DNA of 64,000 nucleotides from Sceloporus undulatus (GCF_019175285.1 NC_056524.1:169296662-169360661); one strand, 5' to 3'. Shown: positions 34,701 through 45,109, counted from the stretch's first letter. The notes: generated by a model not told the origin, from the letters alone. Translations and numbers: made by a program.

Positions 34701-36788
34701 TTTGGTTTCTTTTAGAGCCAGAAAAAGCTTCAGAATCATAGCTCTTCCTCATAACAATTTTATCATAATAGTGATAGCTATTTTCATTTTGTACCCTCCT
34801 CTAGGAACCTAGGGTATCTAAGATTCCCCTCAAAGAAAGAAGCTTTTCAATATTTAGTTGTTGATAAGTTTGTCTTACTGTAAAACAGATGAAACAGAAC
34901 AAGATCAGCAAGACCTTCGACAGAGAAAAGCTGAAATTGCAAGATGTTGGATTAAGTACTGCCTGAATTTGTTGCAGGGGGCTCGCAAGTTGCTTGAGGT
35001 AATCAAGGAATAAGCACAATTAACTATTTTTATGCTTGTACTAATAATTAACTATAGACTTTTGCAAGACTGAGAGTGATGCTGAGACTCTAGAATCAGG
35101 ATAAAGAGCCTTTTTCACAGAGTTTTCAGCTAAAATTTCAACTGGGGGATTCTGGGCATTGTAGCAGTAAAAAGAAATATTTCCAGGCTTGTTTTTCATC
35201 ATGAGGGCTGTGTTTTCTGTTGGCAATCCTTATAGAGGCTGCATGCCAATGATAGCCAGGAGTAAAGCAAATAGTAATGCAGAACCATCCATTCAACATT
35301 CACTTACTCCCCTTCTCATTTACACACATACAACCATTAGTCTTTGCACATTTATTTTATATATTTGTTCAGATCTCAGGTCAGCATGCAAATAAAATCA
35401 ATGTAAACACTTTACACACAGTGTGTATGCACATCTATATTTTCATGTTCTGCCATCTCTTGCTTGGCCACAAACCTGGAAAATGAACCCCGTTGGAACT
35501 GACAAAGTGAAAGTTTCAACGGGGAGGTTACAGCAGACCCCATGCTCTACAAGGAAAGTAAAAGAAGCTATCTCAGAGCAACTGACTGGAGAATTGTTGC
35601 AAATTCCTTGCTATGTTCCCTTCAGTCTGTTGCTTTCCTAGAGCTTAGCTTTTGTTGCTATTGAATTTGCCACCACAAGTCTGCTAAAGATTATATGATG
35701 ATCCCTGAAGAGTCTGTATGAGAGGGAAGAGCTAAAGAATGTCTGGATTAGTCTGAAGAATATCTGAATTGTTGTATTTAAAATGAGAATTCTAAGAAAG
35801 TTGTGGGATACCATTTGTTCTTATGAAACCGAATAGTTTTATCAACTTGGTATTTAATCTCTCAGCCAATTATGACAAAATATTCTACCTTGGATTTTTC
35901 TTGTTTTAGGACAATATTGGTGAGCTGGATCCAGACAGGCAGTCGGAGCTTAAAGCCCAGCAGAAAAAGGAGGAAGATGAGAAGGAGAAGGGTAGGAAGA
36001 AGGCTGTTCTCTTTGGAACCAGTGATTTGTGTGACTCTATTTTGGCCATGGAAGAAAAAGTGAGCTGTGTGTTTCCATTAGATTTCAAAGAAGCCAGGGA
36101 AGTCTTCTTAGTGGGCCAAAATTATGTCAATGAAGCAAAAGAGTTCTTTCAGGTAGATGGGTATGTCACTGACCACATTGAAATTATTCAGGACCACAGT
36201 GCCTTGTTCAAGGTATTGGCTTTCTTTGAAGACGATTATGAGAGGCGTTGCAAGATGCACAAGCGTAGGATAGATATGCTGGAGCCCTTATATGCAGGCT
36301 TAAACCCTCAGTATTATTTGCTGCTCAGCAGACAACTTCAGTTTGAACTAGCAGATACCTATTATGAAATGATGGATTTAAAAGTGGCCATTGGCAATAG
36401 ACTAGAGGAGCTTGACTCCCATACAATAAAGAAAATAAATTCTCTTGCTCAGATGGCAATAAAATACTATGAACTCTTTTTGGATTCACTGAGGAACCCT
36501 GATAAGGTTTTCCCTGAGACCCTGGAGGAGGATGTCCTTCGCCCAGCAATGGTGGCCAAATTTCATATTGCACGCCTTTATGGCAAGCTGATTACTTCAG
36601 ATGGCAAGAAACAATTGGAGAACATGCAAACATCATTGGAGTATTACTCATTTCTTGTAGATTACTGTGAGAAGCATACAGATGCTACCCAGGCTATTGA
36701 AACGGAGCTAGAACTAAGCAAAGAAATGGCTGGCCTTCTTCCAACAAGAATGGAAAGGCTAAGAGCAAAGCTTTCTACTTCCACCTAA
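23108..36788 (+). CDS. KIFBP: KIFBP, kinesin family binding protein (complete, 7 coding exons)
   Basis: KIFBP (formerly KIAA1279/KIF1BP) is a TPR-like helical protein that binds kinesin motor domains and blocks their microtubule attachment; loss in humans causes Goldberg-Shprintzen syndrome. The seven exons join to 610 residues (human 621). The start is MAADVSEWASLCEKF in a good context (AAAATGG) inside a CpG island. Conserved blocks include KYSARELLEGIKQAL, NNLGILWSERDDIKTAQTYL, YYLAQVYQHLEM, KAEIARCWIKYCLN, a DNIGELDPD junction, EFFQVDGYVTDHIEIIQDHS and LRPAMVAKFHIARLYGKLIT. The acidic loop near residue 60 and the segment near residue 280 are the most divergent. All introns are GT-AG except the third, which is GC-AG and only 93 bp. 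Confidence 0.97.
23530..24272. repeat. Cluster of four palindromic MITE copies (family of 3982)
   Basis: At least four copies or halves lie end to end, about 25 bp after the KIFBP exon 1 donor. The clearest full unit, 23856-24072, has GTGCATCTACACTGT and ACAGTGTAGATGCAC as inverted ends. Each carries a 'TATGGAATTCTGGGA'-type core. Confidence 0.65.
24280..25150. other. KIFBP intron 1, unique part
   Basis: No repeat or coding signal recognised in this stretch. Confidence 0.55.
25155..25280 (-). mobile_element. Penelope-like terminus with near-complete hammerhead core
   Basis: The minus strand has CTGAAGA (25270-25276), stem II arms GCCAGC and GTTGGC around CACAGAT, then GGAACATC where GAAACGTC is expected (down to 25242). 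TTTATTCC and a 'GGCTGTGTGGCC' block follow as in 20025. Confidence 0.6.
25282..25632. mobile_element. TA-flanked MITE with inverted ends
   Basis: CTCGTCCCTCCGCATTCACT at the left mirrors AAATGGGGAGGGGCAAATG at the right. Inner repeats CTCTAGGAATCTCTAGGTC and GGAGGACCTAGATATTTCTA are also inverted. It sits directly against the Penelope-like piece. Confidence 0.65.
25955..26170 (-). repeat. LINE 3' end
   Basis: After an (AAT)n run the sequence TGCCTCTCCTCAAGACTCAA and GGCAGGATACAGCACAAAAC matches a LINE 3' end in minus orientation. Confidence 0.55.
26958..27188. mobile_element. Tigger-like MITE
   Basis: ATTGGCTCTCCTCTTCCACG at the left mirrors GATACGAAGAGCCAATTG at the right, with TA beside each end. 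The core carries GTTGCACCACCATTGGGAAG. Confidence 0.7.
27225..27310 (+). repeat. LINE 3' end
   Basis: GCCGCCTTGAGTCCCTGTGC and AAGGCAGGTTGTAAATAAAC lead into an (AATA)n run, the standard squamate LINE terminus. Confidence 0.65.
27340..27650 (-). repeat. L2-like LINE fragment
   Basis: CACAGCAGAGAAGGCCCTCT and GATCTCAGTCCTTGGGCAAG match the LINE at 6866-7635 in the same minus orientation. No open frame remains. Confidence 0.5.
27818..28038. mobile_element. Palindromic MITE, family of 3982
   Basis: GCTGCATTCATACTGCAGAA faces TTTCTGCCATGCGGATGTAG. ACTTTAACTGTCATGGCTCA mirrors GAGCCATAGCAGTTAAAGT. Confidence 0.75.
28251..28349 (+). CDS. KIFBP: KIFBP exon 2
   Basis: The acceptor is CTTATTTTGTAG and the donor is GAG|GTAATA. 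It encodes 33 residues, NNLGILWSERDDIKTAQTYL then ESAEALYNQYMKE, a TPR-like helix pair closely matching human. Confidence 0.97.
28460..28701. mobile_element. Tigger-like MITE inserted by a CA run
   Basis: CAGTGGAACCTCGCCTTATG and its inverted end ATAATGCGGGCGCACTG, with TA on the right only. The left flank is an expanded (CA)n tract that would have overwritten the TA. Confidence 0.7.
28757..28793. repeat. (GT)n microsatellite
   Basis: About 18 GT units in KIFBP intron 2, between two related flanks GAAGCAAGTTGTCT(T/G)GGT, which suggest a local duplication. Confidence 0.85.
28800..29860. other. KIFBP intron 2, unique part
   Basis: AT-rich sequence with no recognised gene or repeat. Confidence 0.5.
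29866..30098 (+). repeat. 5S-rRNA-derived SINE (SINE3 type)
   Basis: CCCATCTGATCTTGAAAACT, AAGCAGAATCAGCCCTGGTT and AGTACCTGGATGGCAGACTG align to 5S rRNA, including its internal promoter. The body then reads AAAACCACCTCTGAGTATTC and a tail with TTGACAGGCAAC. 5S-headed SINEs are known in squamates and other vertebrates. Confidence 0.85.
30980..31185. mobile_element. Tigger-like MITE with TA target sites
   Basis: CAGTTGGCCCTCTGTTTTTG at the left faces TAGGAGAAGTGACTG at the right, with TA at 30978-30979 and 31186-31187. Confidence 0.75.
31295..31615. mobile_element. hAT-like MITE split by a SINE
   Basis: CAGAGGTGGGGAATCCGTAG, GTTGGATTGCATATCTCATA and CATGCTGGCTGGGGG match a common squamate hAT-type element. 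The SINE at 31333-31526 interrupts it. Confidence 0.65.
31333..31526 (-). repeat. tRNA-derived SINE inside a hAT-like element
   Basis: The minus-strand SINE carries TCATGGGGTTTTC, CACCCAGTGGGTTTCCATGG and CAAACCACTACACAACACTG on the plus strand. An exact 9-bp duplication, CAGTGTTGG, flanks it at 31324-31332 and 31527-31535. Confidence 0.88.
31735..31814 (+). CDS. KIFBP: KIFBP exon 3, with a GC splice donor
   Basis: The acceptor is ATGTTTTGCAG. It encodes IGNPPLDSSEHLMAEQEKLT and DQERSK, and ends in phase 2 (AG of an Arg codon). The only boundary that keeps SKR-FEKVYTH in frame is AAAAAG|GCATGT, a GC donor. Confidence 0.93.
31815..31907 (+). other. KIFBP: KIFBP intron 3: 93-bp GC-AG intron
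   Basis: The intron starts GCATGTG and ends in CCTGTTTCCCCAG. The GT four bases into it would break the frame. If retained, the reading frame runs on for 21 residues from Arg192 and meets TAA at 31876-31878. Confidence 0.88.
31908..32091 (+). CDS. KIFBP: KIFBP exon 4
   Basis: The acceptor is TTTCCCCAG and the donor is AAG|GTAACT. It encodes FEKVYTHTLYYLAQVYQHLE through PVEWALNAATLSQYYLTK, the second TPR-like array, aligning without gaps to human. Confidence 0.97.
32092..33830. other. KIFBP intron 4
   Basis: Apart from two microsatellites (32338 and an AGAT-type run at 33185-33210) it is unique sequence. An ~18-bp CCACAGTGGTTTGGTTCTGG and CGTTTAATAATACGG pair near 33300-33440 hints at a decayed MITE. 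Confidence 0.45.
32338..32379. repeat. (GCT)n/(CTT)n microsatellite
   Basis: A CTG/CTT trinucleotide run in KIFBP intron 4, in no coding exon. Confidence 0.85.
33831..33915 (+). CDS. KIFBP: KIFBP exon 5
   Basis: The acceptor is ATCCCCACAG and the donor is GACA|GTAAGT. It encodes QCFMESRHCLAAASVIFSQA and GQVPSAED. The last residues fall in the variable loop. Confidence 0.95.
33916..34888. other. KIFBP intron 5, nothing recognised
   Basis: Unique sequence with no repeat or coding signal. Confidence 0.55.
34889..34998 (+). CDS. KIFBP: KIFBP exon 6
   Basis: The acceptor is ACTGTAAAACAG and the donor is GAG|GTAATC. It encodes an acidic stretch ETEQDQQDLRQRK and then AEIARCWIKYCLNLLQGARK, matching human EIARCWIKYCLTLMQ. 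Confidence 0.95.
34999..35909. other. KIFBP intron 6, nothing recognised
   Basis: Unique sequence with short open frames only, none resembling a known protein. Confidence 0.55.
35910..36788 (+). CDS. KIFBP: KIFBP exon 7, last coding exon
   Basis: The acceptor is TTCTTGTTTTAG. One 292-residue open frame runs to TAA. It starts DNIGELDPDRQSELKAQQKK and has a Lys/Glu-rich linker. The C-terminal helical domain follows, with ALFKVLAFFEDDYERRCKMH, INSLAQMAIKYYELFLDSLR, ELSKEMAGLLPTRMERLRAK. This large 3' exon is the part contacting kinesin motors in the family. Confidence 0.97.
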   Translation, partial: DNIGELDPDRQSELKAQQKKEEDEKEKGRKKAVLFGTSDLCDSILAMEEKVSCVFPLDFKEAREVFLVGQNYVNEAKEFFQVDGYVTDHIEIIQDHSALFKVLAFFEDDYERRCKMHKRRIDMLEPLYAGLNPQYYLLLSRQLQFELADTYYEMMDLKVAIGNRLEELDSHTIKKINSLAQMAIKYYELFLDSLRNPDKVFPETLEEDVLRPAMVAKFHIARLYGKLITSDGKKQLENMQTSLEYYSFLVDYCEKHTDATQAIETELELSKEMAGLLPTRMERLRAKLSTST

Positions 36789-37345
36789 ACTTCCTTCCCA
36801 TCATGGAGATGTGCAATATTAATGTGATCTCTGTCCAACAAGACAGCTTCCTTTATGGCAGTTGCCTTGTAGTAATCTGACATCTTTTGTTGTGAGCTCC
36901 CGCCGTGACAGGCAGCCTAGAACCTGTATTACATGGAAAACTGTCAACTGTAGTAGTTCTCCCACACGTTAATATTAAATACACAGTGAATGGTCACGTG
37001 GTGCTCGATATTGCTTGCTCTATACTGACATGCACACTTCCTGCCTTATTTTTCCTACTTCCACTCTGCAGTCCAGTTTCTGACTGTAGTGCTGTTCTCC
37101 AGCTGTTTCTTCTAGTAGGGAACTTTTGAGTAGGTTGTGTTTGCGGTCCAATCCATCCTCACAAAATAGTTTTGGATACTATGGCATGGGCAGAATTTTA
37201 GATTTCTCCTTATTTTTTCTTTAAGATTTTTGTTAACAGATTGCTAATTTAATTGTGTTATATTTATTTTTGTATATGCTGTTATCCTTTTTTTTTGTTG
37301 ACTCCGTTAAAAGAGAATCAATAAATAAACATGACTGATAGTAAA
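36789..37345 (+). other. KIFBP: KIFBP 3' untranslated region
   Basis: Non-repetitive AT-rich sequence from the stop to just past the polyadenylation hexamers at 37320-37328. No further coding exon is visible. Confidence 0.75.
37320..37328 (+). terminator. KIFBP polyadenylation signal (overlapping AATAAA-like hexamers)
   Basis: CAATAAATAAAC holds two overlapping hexamers about 530 bp after the KIFBP stop, followed by a GT-rich stretch near 37360, the usual downstream element. Confidence 0.75.
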
Positions 37346-37439
37346 TTCACTTGACATTCTCTTTTTGTGTGGGTTGCAACCTGCTTAGCAGTGAAAACCT
37401 GCTCTACTCATTCTCTATTTACAGCCTGAGTCTTAAATA

Positions 37440-39205
37440 AATTGACACTTCTATCAAAACTCCCACAAGAAGACCCAAAATTCAGACATAATAAAACCTT
37501 TATTAGAAAAAAAGCTCAAATTGAAGAATTTCAGTTCAAACTAAATAACAATATACGAAAGCCTACTTCTATGAAAATAATAGGAACTCTAAAGTACTAG
37601 CTAGATTAGCAAAACAGAAAGCAGGAAAAAAAGTATTGTTACAGCTATCACCTCCCCAAATGGCAATATCGTAGAGGAATTCCAAGAGGTCTACTCTGAA
37701 CTCTATGCTGAAGAATCTCCCCCCAAATAAATTTAATTCCTTGATTCTCTCAGAATTTTGAAAACCAAGGAACGACACACCTTTCTACTCAACCAGCCCA
37801 TCTTGTTAGAAGAAATCAAACAGGCAATCCAAAACCTCAAATCAAGGAAATCTCCTGGAATAGATGGATTTATGGGAGAATTTTACAAATTACATTATAA
37901 TAAAATTGTCCCACACCTACAAGATCTATTCAATGAGATAATGTCACAAGGTCTATGTCCCTAGTCTTGGCACTGCCAACCTCCCACCTCAGAACTATCT
38001 TAGGCCATTAGACGAGTCCTAAATGTCATCCATCGTGCCTCAAAATCTAAAAGCCCACTTGCCCGTATTTCCCTAGAGCACCAGTTCCCTTTGCTATTTG
38101 CCCCTTACTTGTTCACAAATCTTTCTATTCCCCTGATAAATTCAATCAATTTTAGGGATGGGAACAACAAGGTATATATTTTGTCCGGGACCTTTTTCGT
38201 AATGGGAGACCAAAAACAATTGAACTAACTTTAGATTTTGAGCCATTAAAGGCTAGTTGGTTTTATCTCCATCAGATAATTGCTTTTACACACAAATTAA
38301 AGGAAATAGGAGGACCACCTAGATCACTTACCTTGTTTGAGGCACGATGTGTTCTCCCCTCTCAAAGCACCAAAAGACTAACATCCTTAATTTACAACTG
38401 TTTGACTGACCACTCTTACCAAAACATTTGTGGCATAGAACTAACCTGGGAAATGGATTTGAATCTTTCAATTCCCATTTCAAAATGGACTACAATTTGG
38501 TCTTCCACCCCTTCTAAATCCAGATCAGCATTGATTAAACACCTTGAAAATTATACATAAGTGGCATTTGATTCCAGTGAAGCTAACCAGAATGGTTAAA
38601 AATGTTTCCTCCCAAATGTCAGCATGGTTGTAATGATAATTACACATTTCTGCACATGTGGCTAGACTGCCTCCAAGCAAACACATTTTGGCAATTGGTA
38701 CTTAAACAAATTTCATTGATTACCAAGAAGTAAAATTATGTCCAGAAATGCTTTTGTTAACTCAAATTTGAAGCATAAAAACGTCATAGATTTCTTCATT
38801 ACAGCAGCCTGCGTAGGAATTGCCAGATGTTGGAAAGCAGGGGAGGCATCTTTAGACACGTGGTGGAAAAAGGAATGGGACTTACGGTTACTTGAAAAGC
38901 TGTCTGACAGAATGGCAAGTTATGCAGAATCTTTCATAGACAAATGGTTCCCACACACTGACTTTGTAAACAAAGATGGAAACAAGAGAAGACAACCTCC
39001 ATCTCATCTGAACCTTTGGTCAGGTATTCTGGACTAGATTTGTACAAAGACAGCACTGGACTTTAAAATGACCACTTACATTGAACAGAGTCCAAGAAGG
39101 AGACCCGCAACATAATTCAAAATTGTGAGATGAATTGTTTTATTTTGCTTTAGTGTTGTGATATGTCTTGTACATAGTTGCTTACTTATAACATTTTTTT
39201 AAAAA
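37440..39205 (+). mobile_element. L1-type LINE remnant (ORF2 RT to C-terminus)
   Basis: The frame near 37758 reads LLEEIKQAIQNLKSRKSPGI and DGFMGEFYK, the L1 reverse transcriptase entry motif. Downstream are a WEQQ-type segment, VRDLFRNGRPKTIELTL, a Cys/His zinc-knuckle-like TFLHMWLDCLQANTFW, and IARCWKAGEASLDTWWKKEW. It ends in an A-rich tail near 39200. It is 5'-truncated with a large internal deletion and several stops and shifts, so it is inactive. Confidence 0.88.
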
Positions 39206-39209
39206 AAGA

Positions 39210-40160
39210 TACAGTCCCCAACATAAAATACAAAATACACACAAAATAAGCACTACATATATGACTCCTCCCAACTGAAACTCTTTAACTCAAACTATTA
39301 TAAACTTCCTAAACACTACAGTATATCCAAGATACACATCAACTGTAAGTAGCCTTAGATTCAACTCTTAGATTTCCCCCCCGAGGAGAGGGCAATAAAG
39401 AATTGTTAAAATTCATTTTTATTTTTACTTTCCTCTTGTCAACACTTTTCTTCATTTTGACCCACTGAGACAATGTCTTTTGTACATTTTGAAAACTGAG
39501 GATTCATAGGCTTGCAGCAGCAGAACAGAACCCAAGTTTAATTCTTTGCTTGGAGTAAACACATAACATTCTCAAATGTTCTTTCTATTCTTTGTGTTTG
39601 TATGAAATTCATGGGTACAACTACACAAGTGGAAAAATTCATTAATTTTAAGTGTATGTGGGGGCTTAGTTTGAATTGTTCCCTGTGTAACCCCCTCACT
39701 TGTACTTCTAAAGCCAAAGCTTCACATTTTCCAGTGAATCACCACTGTGATTCCCCACTCCTTTTAGTTTATTTTAGTTTAATTGCACATATGGTCCAGA
39801 GGCTTCTGCATCCATGTATCATATTAACACTGACGTTTCAGGGCAATGGAAAATAAAGTTCACATTTTGTCATTTCCCCACTAACAGATGAGAACTTTGC
39901 AAGTAAAGCTTTGGCACGTTCGTTCATTTCCTGTTTCTTCATACTGTTCCGCAGCATGGTAAATTATGCTGCTGATCAGACTTCCAGTTCTTTGCAAAAA
40001 TGCTAATAAATGCATGAATATAATATCACTGCCCACATGACATGCATATAGATTTGTTTGTACAATGTGCTGACTGCCATTCCAATATATATAAGGATTA
40101 TCCAGCAATCGAAGATAGCAGTTGTGCATATCTACTGTGAGGTGAACCTTGGCTTTTGAG
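39210..40160. other. Intergenic, nothing recognised
   Basis: AT-rich unique sequence; no gene or repeat identified. Confidence 0.5.
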
Positions 40161-40164
40161 AATA

Positions 40165-40351
40165 CAGTGGGCCATAATATCTACTGAGGTTTATTTTCAG
40201 AAACCCCTGTGGATACCAAATTCTGTGGGTGTTCAAATCCCATTAACTACGATAGCATTGCTTTTGGAATTTATAATTTTTATTAATATTTTCAAGCCGT
40301 AGATGGTTGAATCCATGGATAAAAAAATCCTTGGATATGGAGGGCCCACTG
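40165..40351. mobile_element. Tigger-like MITE with TA target sites
   Basis: CAGTGGGCCATAATATCTAC faces TATGGAGGGCCCACTG, with TA at 40163-40164 and 40352-40353. GTGGATACCAAATTC and GGTTGAATCCATGGATAAA are the typical subterminal blocks. Confidence 0.85.
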
Positions 40352-40547
40352 TATGTACATTCTGTATATTAGTTTCCATGCAAAGTACCTTTAAAGCCCT
40401 ACATGGGTCGAGGGTACCTACAGGATCACTTTCTCCATACAATCCTCCTTGTATACTCAGGTTCTCTGGGAAATGTACCCTGTACTCTGGGCATGGATCT
40501 TACCTCTGCTCAAAGCAAATGATGCCTGCAAGTCAATCACTAAAAAT

Positions 40548-40620
40548 ATACAAGTCGAGTCAAGTCAGTGCATCATTCATTGCTGGGTTGAGTCATTGAA
40601 GCGACTCGACTTGAGTGTAC
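40548..40620. repeat. Inverted repeat
   Basis: TACAAGTCGAGTCAAGTCAG faces AGCGACTCGACTTGAG. It is probably a short MITE; family not known. Confidence 0.5.
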
Positions 40621-40649
40621 CTCACTGCTAGCTGTAATCTAATGTACAT

Positions 40650-42700
40650 ATTTTGGAGTAATTCCTGTTGTATTTAGCAGCACTGACATCTGAGTAAGCA
40701 CAGAGGATTAAACTGCAAAATAAGTCTATATGTAAGATGGGCACATGTGGATAAATGACTCTTGTGCCTGCAAAACATAATTGTAGGATGCATGACATTG
40801 CAACAAGGCAGTTGGGTTCTGGAATATATGGCCAGTATCACAGCCAGCTGTTTCACAGCTCTCATGCTGCATGGAATAGATTGTCCTGTACTTGCAAAAG
40901 CATGACAGAGCATTATTACAAATAAAGAGAGGAGCTAAGAACCTGTTTCAGAATCTTTTGGCCTAGCTGGAAAAGAAGTGTGGGAGTGTTCTTTCTTCAG
41001 CTTCCTAATGTTTTTTCTCCATTTCCAACACTTACTAACATAGTCCTTGCATTTACAGATTGCAGATTTCTTTGTTTAGACTTGTATTATCAAAGGCCTT
41101 CCTTATGTGCTATACTTTTCTCATAACCTTATGCAGAGTTATGTGAGATATGTTCACACATGCCTTGATGCATGGGACTGTCTAGACCCTTTCACTGTTG
41201 CCTTATGGGGAATGTAGCTCTGGGTTGTACTTGGCTGAAAAACTGCCAATGAACGCCACATACTGTAAAACAATATTTCAGAGGATGGAACTGGCAAAAC
41301 TACCTCTGAGTATTTCAGAGCAGGGTAGTATCCAGAATGTCTTCTGCACTGTGATTGGGGGTGCAGATCGGAAGGAGGGCACAGACAACGATAGACTTGA
41401 TGATGCCATCTTGCTGCCATATCTATCCTTCCTATAGTAAGTATACATTCCCTGCGATTCACTATTCGACAAAATAACTATTTTGAAAGAGCATGACATA
41501 GAAGAAGGAGGTTTAAGTGGTAATTGCAAGCTCATGGGTAAATATTGGTTGTAACGAGGCAGTAAGGCATCATTGTGAAAACCATCTATTTGAAGCCATG
41601 TGCCGAGAATTCATCTCTCCTGTCTGGGTTCCTTCTGCTACCACTGTGGTCTTTGACCAGTGTGTTATGACAGTCGTCAATGACAGCTCAAGCATCATAA
41701 GCAGTCTCTCTGGAACTAGACGTCTGATACTTATTTGATGTAGTCTGGAATATTTTTAGCAAACTATGCAACACCAAGAGCCTTTCCAACCTTTGCTTCA
41801 TTCCTGTTGTTCTATAATTGCAGCTCTATGTGTAAGTTGACTAAAAACATCCCATTGTTCAATGGGGCTGACTCTTTATCAATTGTGCCTATGAGTGCAG
41901 ATGCCTATCAGATTGTTCTGAGTTGGACACACACACTGGGGAGTGTGTAACACAGGGATAGACAACTTGTGCTCCTACAGTTGTTGAATTGCAACTACTT
42001 GTACATACCTTACCTATGCTGCCTAAGGGAAGTGGCTATAGTCCAACAATGGAGGAAATTAATTGGAAGGTACACAACAACAAAAAGGAATCAGTTGAAA
42101 TAGCCCTATCTTAAGGCATCCACCTGAAGCAGCCATTTAGTGTCATGAAATGACAATAAATGTGTGTTTTTATTTTAATTTTAAAATACTTTTCTACTGC
42201 CAGGAAGCAGGGAGGTGCTTGTGTGATTTCCTTCCTCTGATGTCAAAGCAACAAGTTCCACCTAGGGCATTATTTATACAATCTAACTTTGAAGCTGGGG
42301 GAAGATTTGCTGTTGTGCCCCAGGCAGCCCAGTGTCTTGAGCTCATTGAGCAAACTAGTAATGGTTTCAGGCTTATGCTCTTTTGTTATGGAAAATGTTA
42401 GCAAGAGCCACAGCAGCACAGCCTGACCACAACATTTCCCCTCCAGGTTGTTAGATGTGTATGGGAGGAGGAAGCTGCAAACCCACTTAAAGAAAAAGAG
42501 TGTGAAATGGCTTAACCACACCATCATGTCGCTTTTTAAAGGTTTGCATAAATACATGGGGGTGCCCCAACCAAGAAGGAAATGTCCTAGACCCATGTCA
42601 CTTACGTACATGCTATTCCACATCTTCACTCAAAAGTGTGACACACTTGGCACATAGTTGCTCAAGTTTCTTTAATCTTTCCTCCCTCCCAAAATATCTG
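40650..42700. other. Intergenic, little recognised
   Basis: A weak SINE-like block (TGGCAAAACTACCTCTGAGT, 41289-41320) is the only repeat I can name. No coding signal. Confidence 0.45.
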
Positions 42701-42716
42701 ATGTCTTGTCACTCAA

Positions 42717-43335
42717 TTAATGCTCTGCTGCTGCTATCACCTCTGAATCATTTGAAAATTTGCTTCCTTCCAAACTCTTTTTAAGGTTTGGAAACAGGAA
42801 ACAGTCAGATGAAGCAAGATCTAGTGAATAGAGTAGATGGTCTATGCACTTAGTCCCCAGATTCTCAACAACATCCATTGTCCTGCCAGCCCTGTGAGCA
42901 GGTGCATTGTCATGCAGAAAAGAGAACATCTTTCCACAGCTTCCCTCACATTTCTCCTTCAATGTCTCTTTGAATTGACACAGTAAGAGTAGTATTCTGC
43001 ATTAATTATTCGGTCCTTCTGAATATAGTTAGTCATCAAAATACTTTATCCCTAAAAACACTGTGGCCGTGACCTTTCCTGCTGATCTGTGAGTCTTGAA
43101 TTTATTCAGCTATGAAGAATCTGTGTGCCACCGCTGCAAGGACTATTGTTTGGATCCTAGTGATGTTACCATGTTTCATCAACAGTGATTAGCTGTTTCA
43201 AAAAAATTATCACTAGATCACTCAAGATGCTGAAAAATCAACTTGGAGGTAACTGCTCAATTTCATTTCTGGTCAGCATTTCAACATTTTGGCACCCACT
43301 TGGCGGATAGTAGGTGTGTCCACATGAGATAAACA
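42717..43335 (-). mobile_element. Mariner transposase remnant
   Basis: The minus strand reads FLHDNAPAHRAGRTMDVVEN and DLASSDCFLFPNLKKSLEGS, the C-terminal catalytic block of mariner transposase. Upstream in the same orientation, LITVDETW-like and AKWVPK-like segments remain (43160-43330) in broken frames. It is inactive, and terminal repeats were not identified. Confidence 0.85.
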
Positions 43336-43377
43336 GCTCAACTTCTCCACAGCCTCATGTTGTCTAGTTTAGATGAC

Positions 43378-43478
43378 ATAGGCCTAAATACCCAAGGCAG
43401 GATTGGGGCTGATCCTATCTATTTAAGACATGGGTCCGGAGGATTCAGCCCGATCTTGGGGTAAATAGGCTTTAACCC
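43378..43478. repeat. Palindromic MITE
   Basis: TAGGCCTAAATACCCAAGGC faces CTTGGGGTAAATAGGCTTTA, with a short loop. Confidence 0.6.
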
Positions 43479-43964
43479 AGGATAAAAAAGACCTGGCTTT
43501 CTGTGGCGTTTCCTTGAAACTCTGCTGCAAAACCAGGATATTTATGCTACCAGCATTGCTCTTTACCTTAGTTCTTCAGTCATCCATCCTGTTTTCTTGG
43601 GACACCTCTCATTTTTCCTCCTCACTGGAAAAATTTTGAAATTGTACCTTCAGTATCCCCCTTTTGAGAAATACCCATCCTTCCTGAACTCCCTTCTCTT
43701 TTAGTATGCCGGACCATGGGATCGCACCCAGTATTTCCCTAAGTCTTAAGATTTCCTCAGCGTTTACTGTCACAAGCTACTATGTACATAGTGCAATTTT
43801 TATAAGGAACATTTACAGTGTTTTTGGGGTGTGTGGATGAGGAATGTGAAATATATTTTTCAAATTATTAATGATCACTTTTCCTTCGACAGTGAAACTT
43901 TCTGAAATACACAGTAATGAACAGGACTCTGTTGTCTTACTGATGCAACAGTGCAATCCTTGGC

Positions 43965-44288
43965 TGTATACACACTGTATAATTACAACAGTTCAATACC
44001 ACTTTAAATTGCCCTGGTTCCTTTCTATGGAATTCTGGGATTTGCAGTTTGATAAGGTACCCTGAAAAGAGATGAACTAAGGATCAGATCAGATTAATTC
44101 TGTAGTGTAGACAGGCACTCAGAGTACCTTGGGAATTGTAGTTCAGGGGATCTGGCTACTCCTTTGTGGCACAGAATTTCAATTTCACTTTCCAATTATA
44201 AATCTTAAGATTTCATAGGATGGTGCCATGACAGTAAAAAATGGTATCAAACTGCTATCCTTGTGCAGTGTAGATACACCCTAGATGC
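43965..44288. mobile_element. Palindromic MITE, family of 3982, decayed
   Basis: GTATACACACTGTATAATTA at the left mirrors TGTGCAGTGTAGATACACCC. The 'TCTATGGAATTCTGGGATTT' core is present. Confidence 0.6.
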
Positions 44289-44289
44289 A

Positions 44290-45100
44290 GGGCAGGGAAT
44301 CGCTGATACAACTGTACATCTCACTTATGAATTAGTGTCATTGTAAATGTGCATAAGACTGGGCTGTAACTGCTTAATCCTGCATTGTTATTGCTGCACG
44401 ACCTTGTGACATACCTGCTTAACGTCTCTGTGGTCTCAGCATGAAGCAACTGCTGTGTGAAATGGAATTACAAAAATCACCCTCAAGCTCTAACCCAGAA
44501 ACCAACACAGAAATTCACAACAAATTTTACCACACAGATATGCTCTAGTTCTCAGAAACAGCCGAAAAGGAGAGGACAGAGCTGTTTCTAGACTGCGTAT
44601 CACTCCAGAACTGCAAGCAGGGCTCACAAGATTGAATGAATTTACCAATGATAAAAACTGTCGTTCAAAGAAAATTAGATACTAGAGAGAAGGGTCATAA
44701 CCTAGCCTTCTAACTGATTTACCAGCTTCTTCTACGCAGGATTTCCTCCCCAAAGAAAATTAAATACAAGGAAGAAGAGTCATAATCTAGCCTTCTAATT
44801 TATGTACCAGCTTCCCCTATGCAGGATTTTTGTTTTCAGCAAAGAGTATTAAGCTATGCAGTAAACAAAATTGGTTAGGGTCTAAGCATGACATGTGATA
44901 CATGGAATAAGCTTGCCAAATCTTGAAAGAAAGAAAAATTTGACAGCAGGATATGGCCTGGAAGAAGGTCTAGTAAAATTGATGGTGGTGGTGGCAGCCT
45001 GACAGCAAAGAGGGACTAGTCTGGTTCAGAGCTCAATACTTTTGAGGGGTGTCCAAACACTGAAAGTACTGCATTGATAGGTTAATCTTTTTAACAAAAT
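44290..45100. other. Intergenic, nothing recognised
   Basis: It has a local near-duplicate (ACTAGAGAGAAGGGTCATAA 44681 and CAAGGAAGAAGAGTCATAAT 44770), otherwise unique. Confidence 0.45.
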
Positions 45101-45109
45101 AAAGAGCAG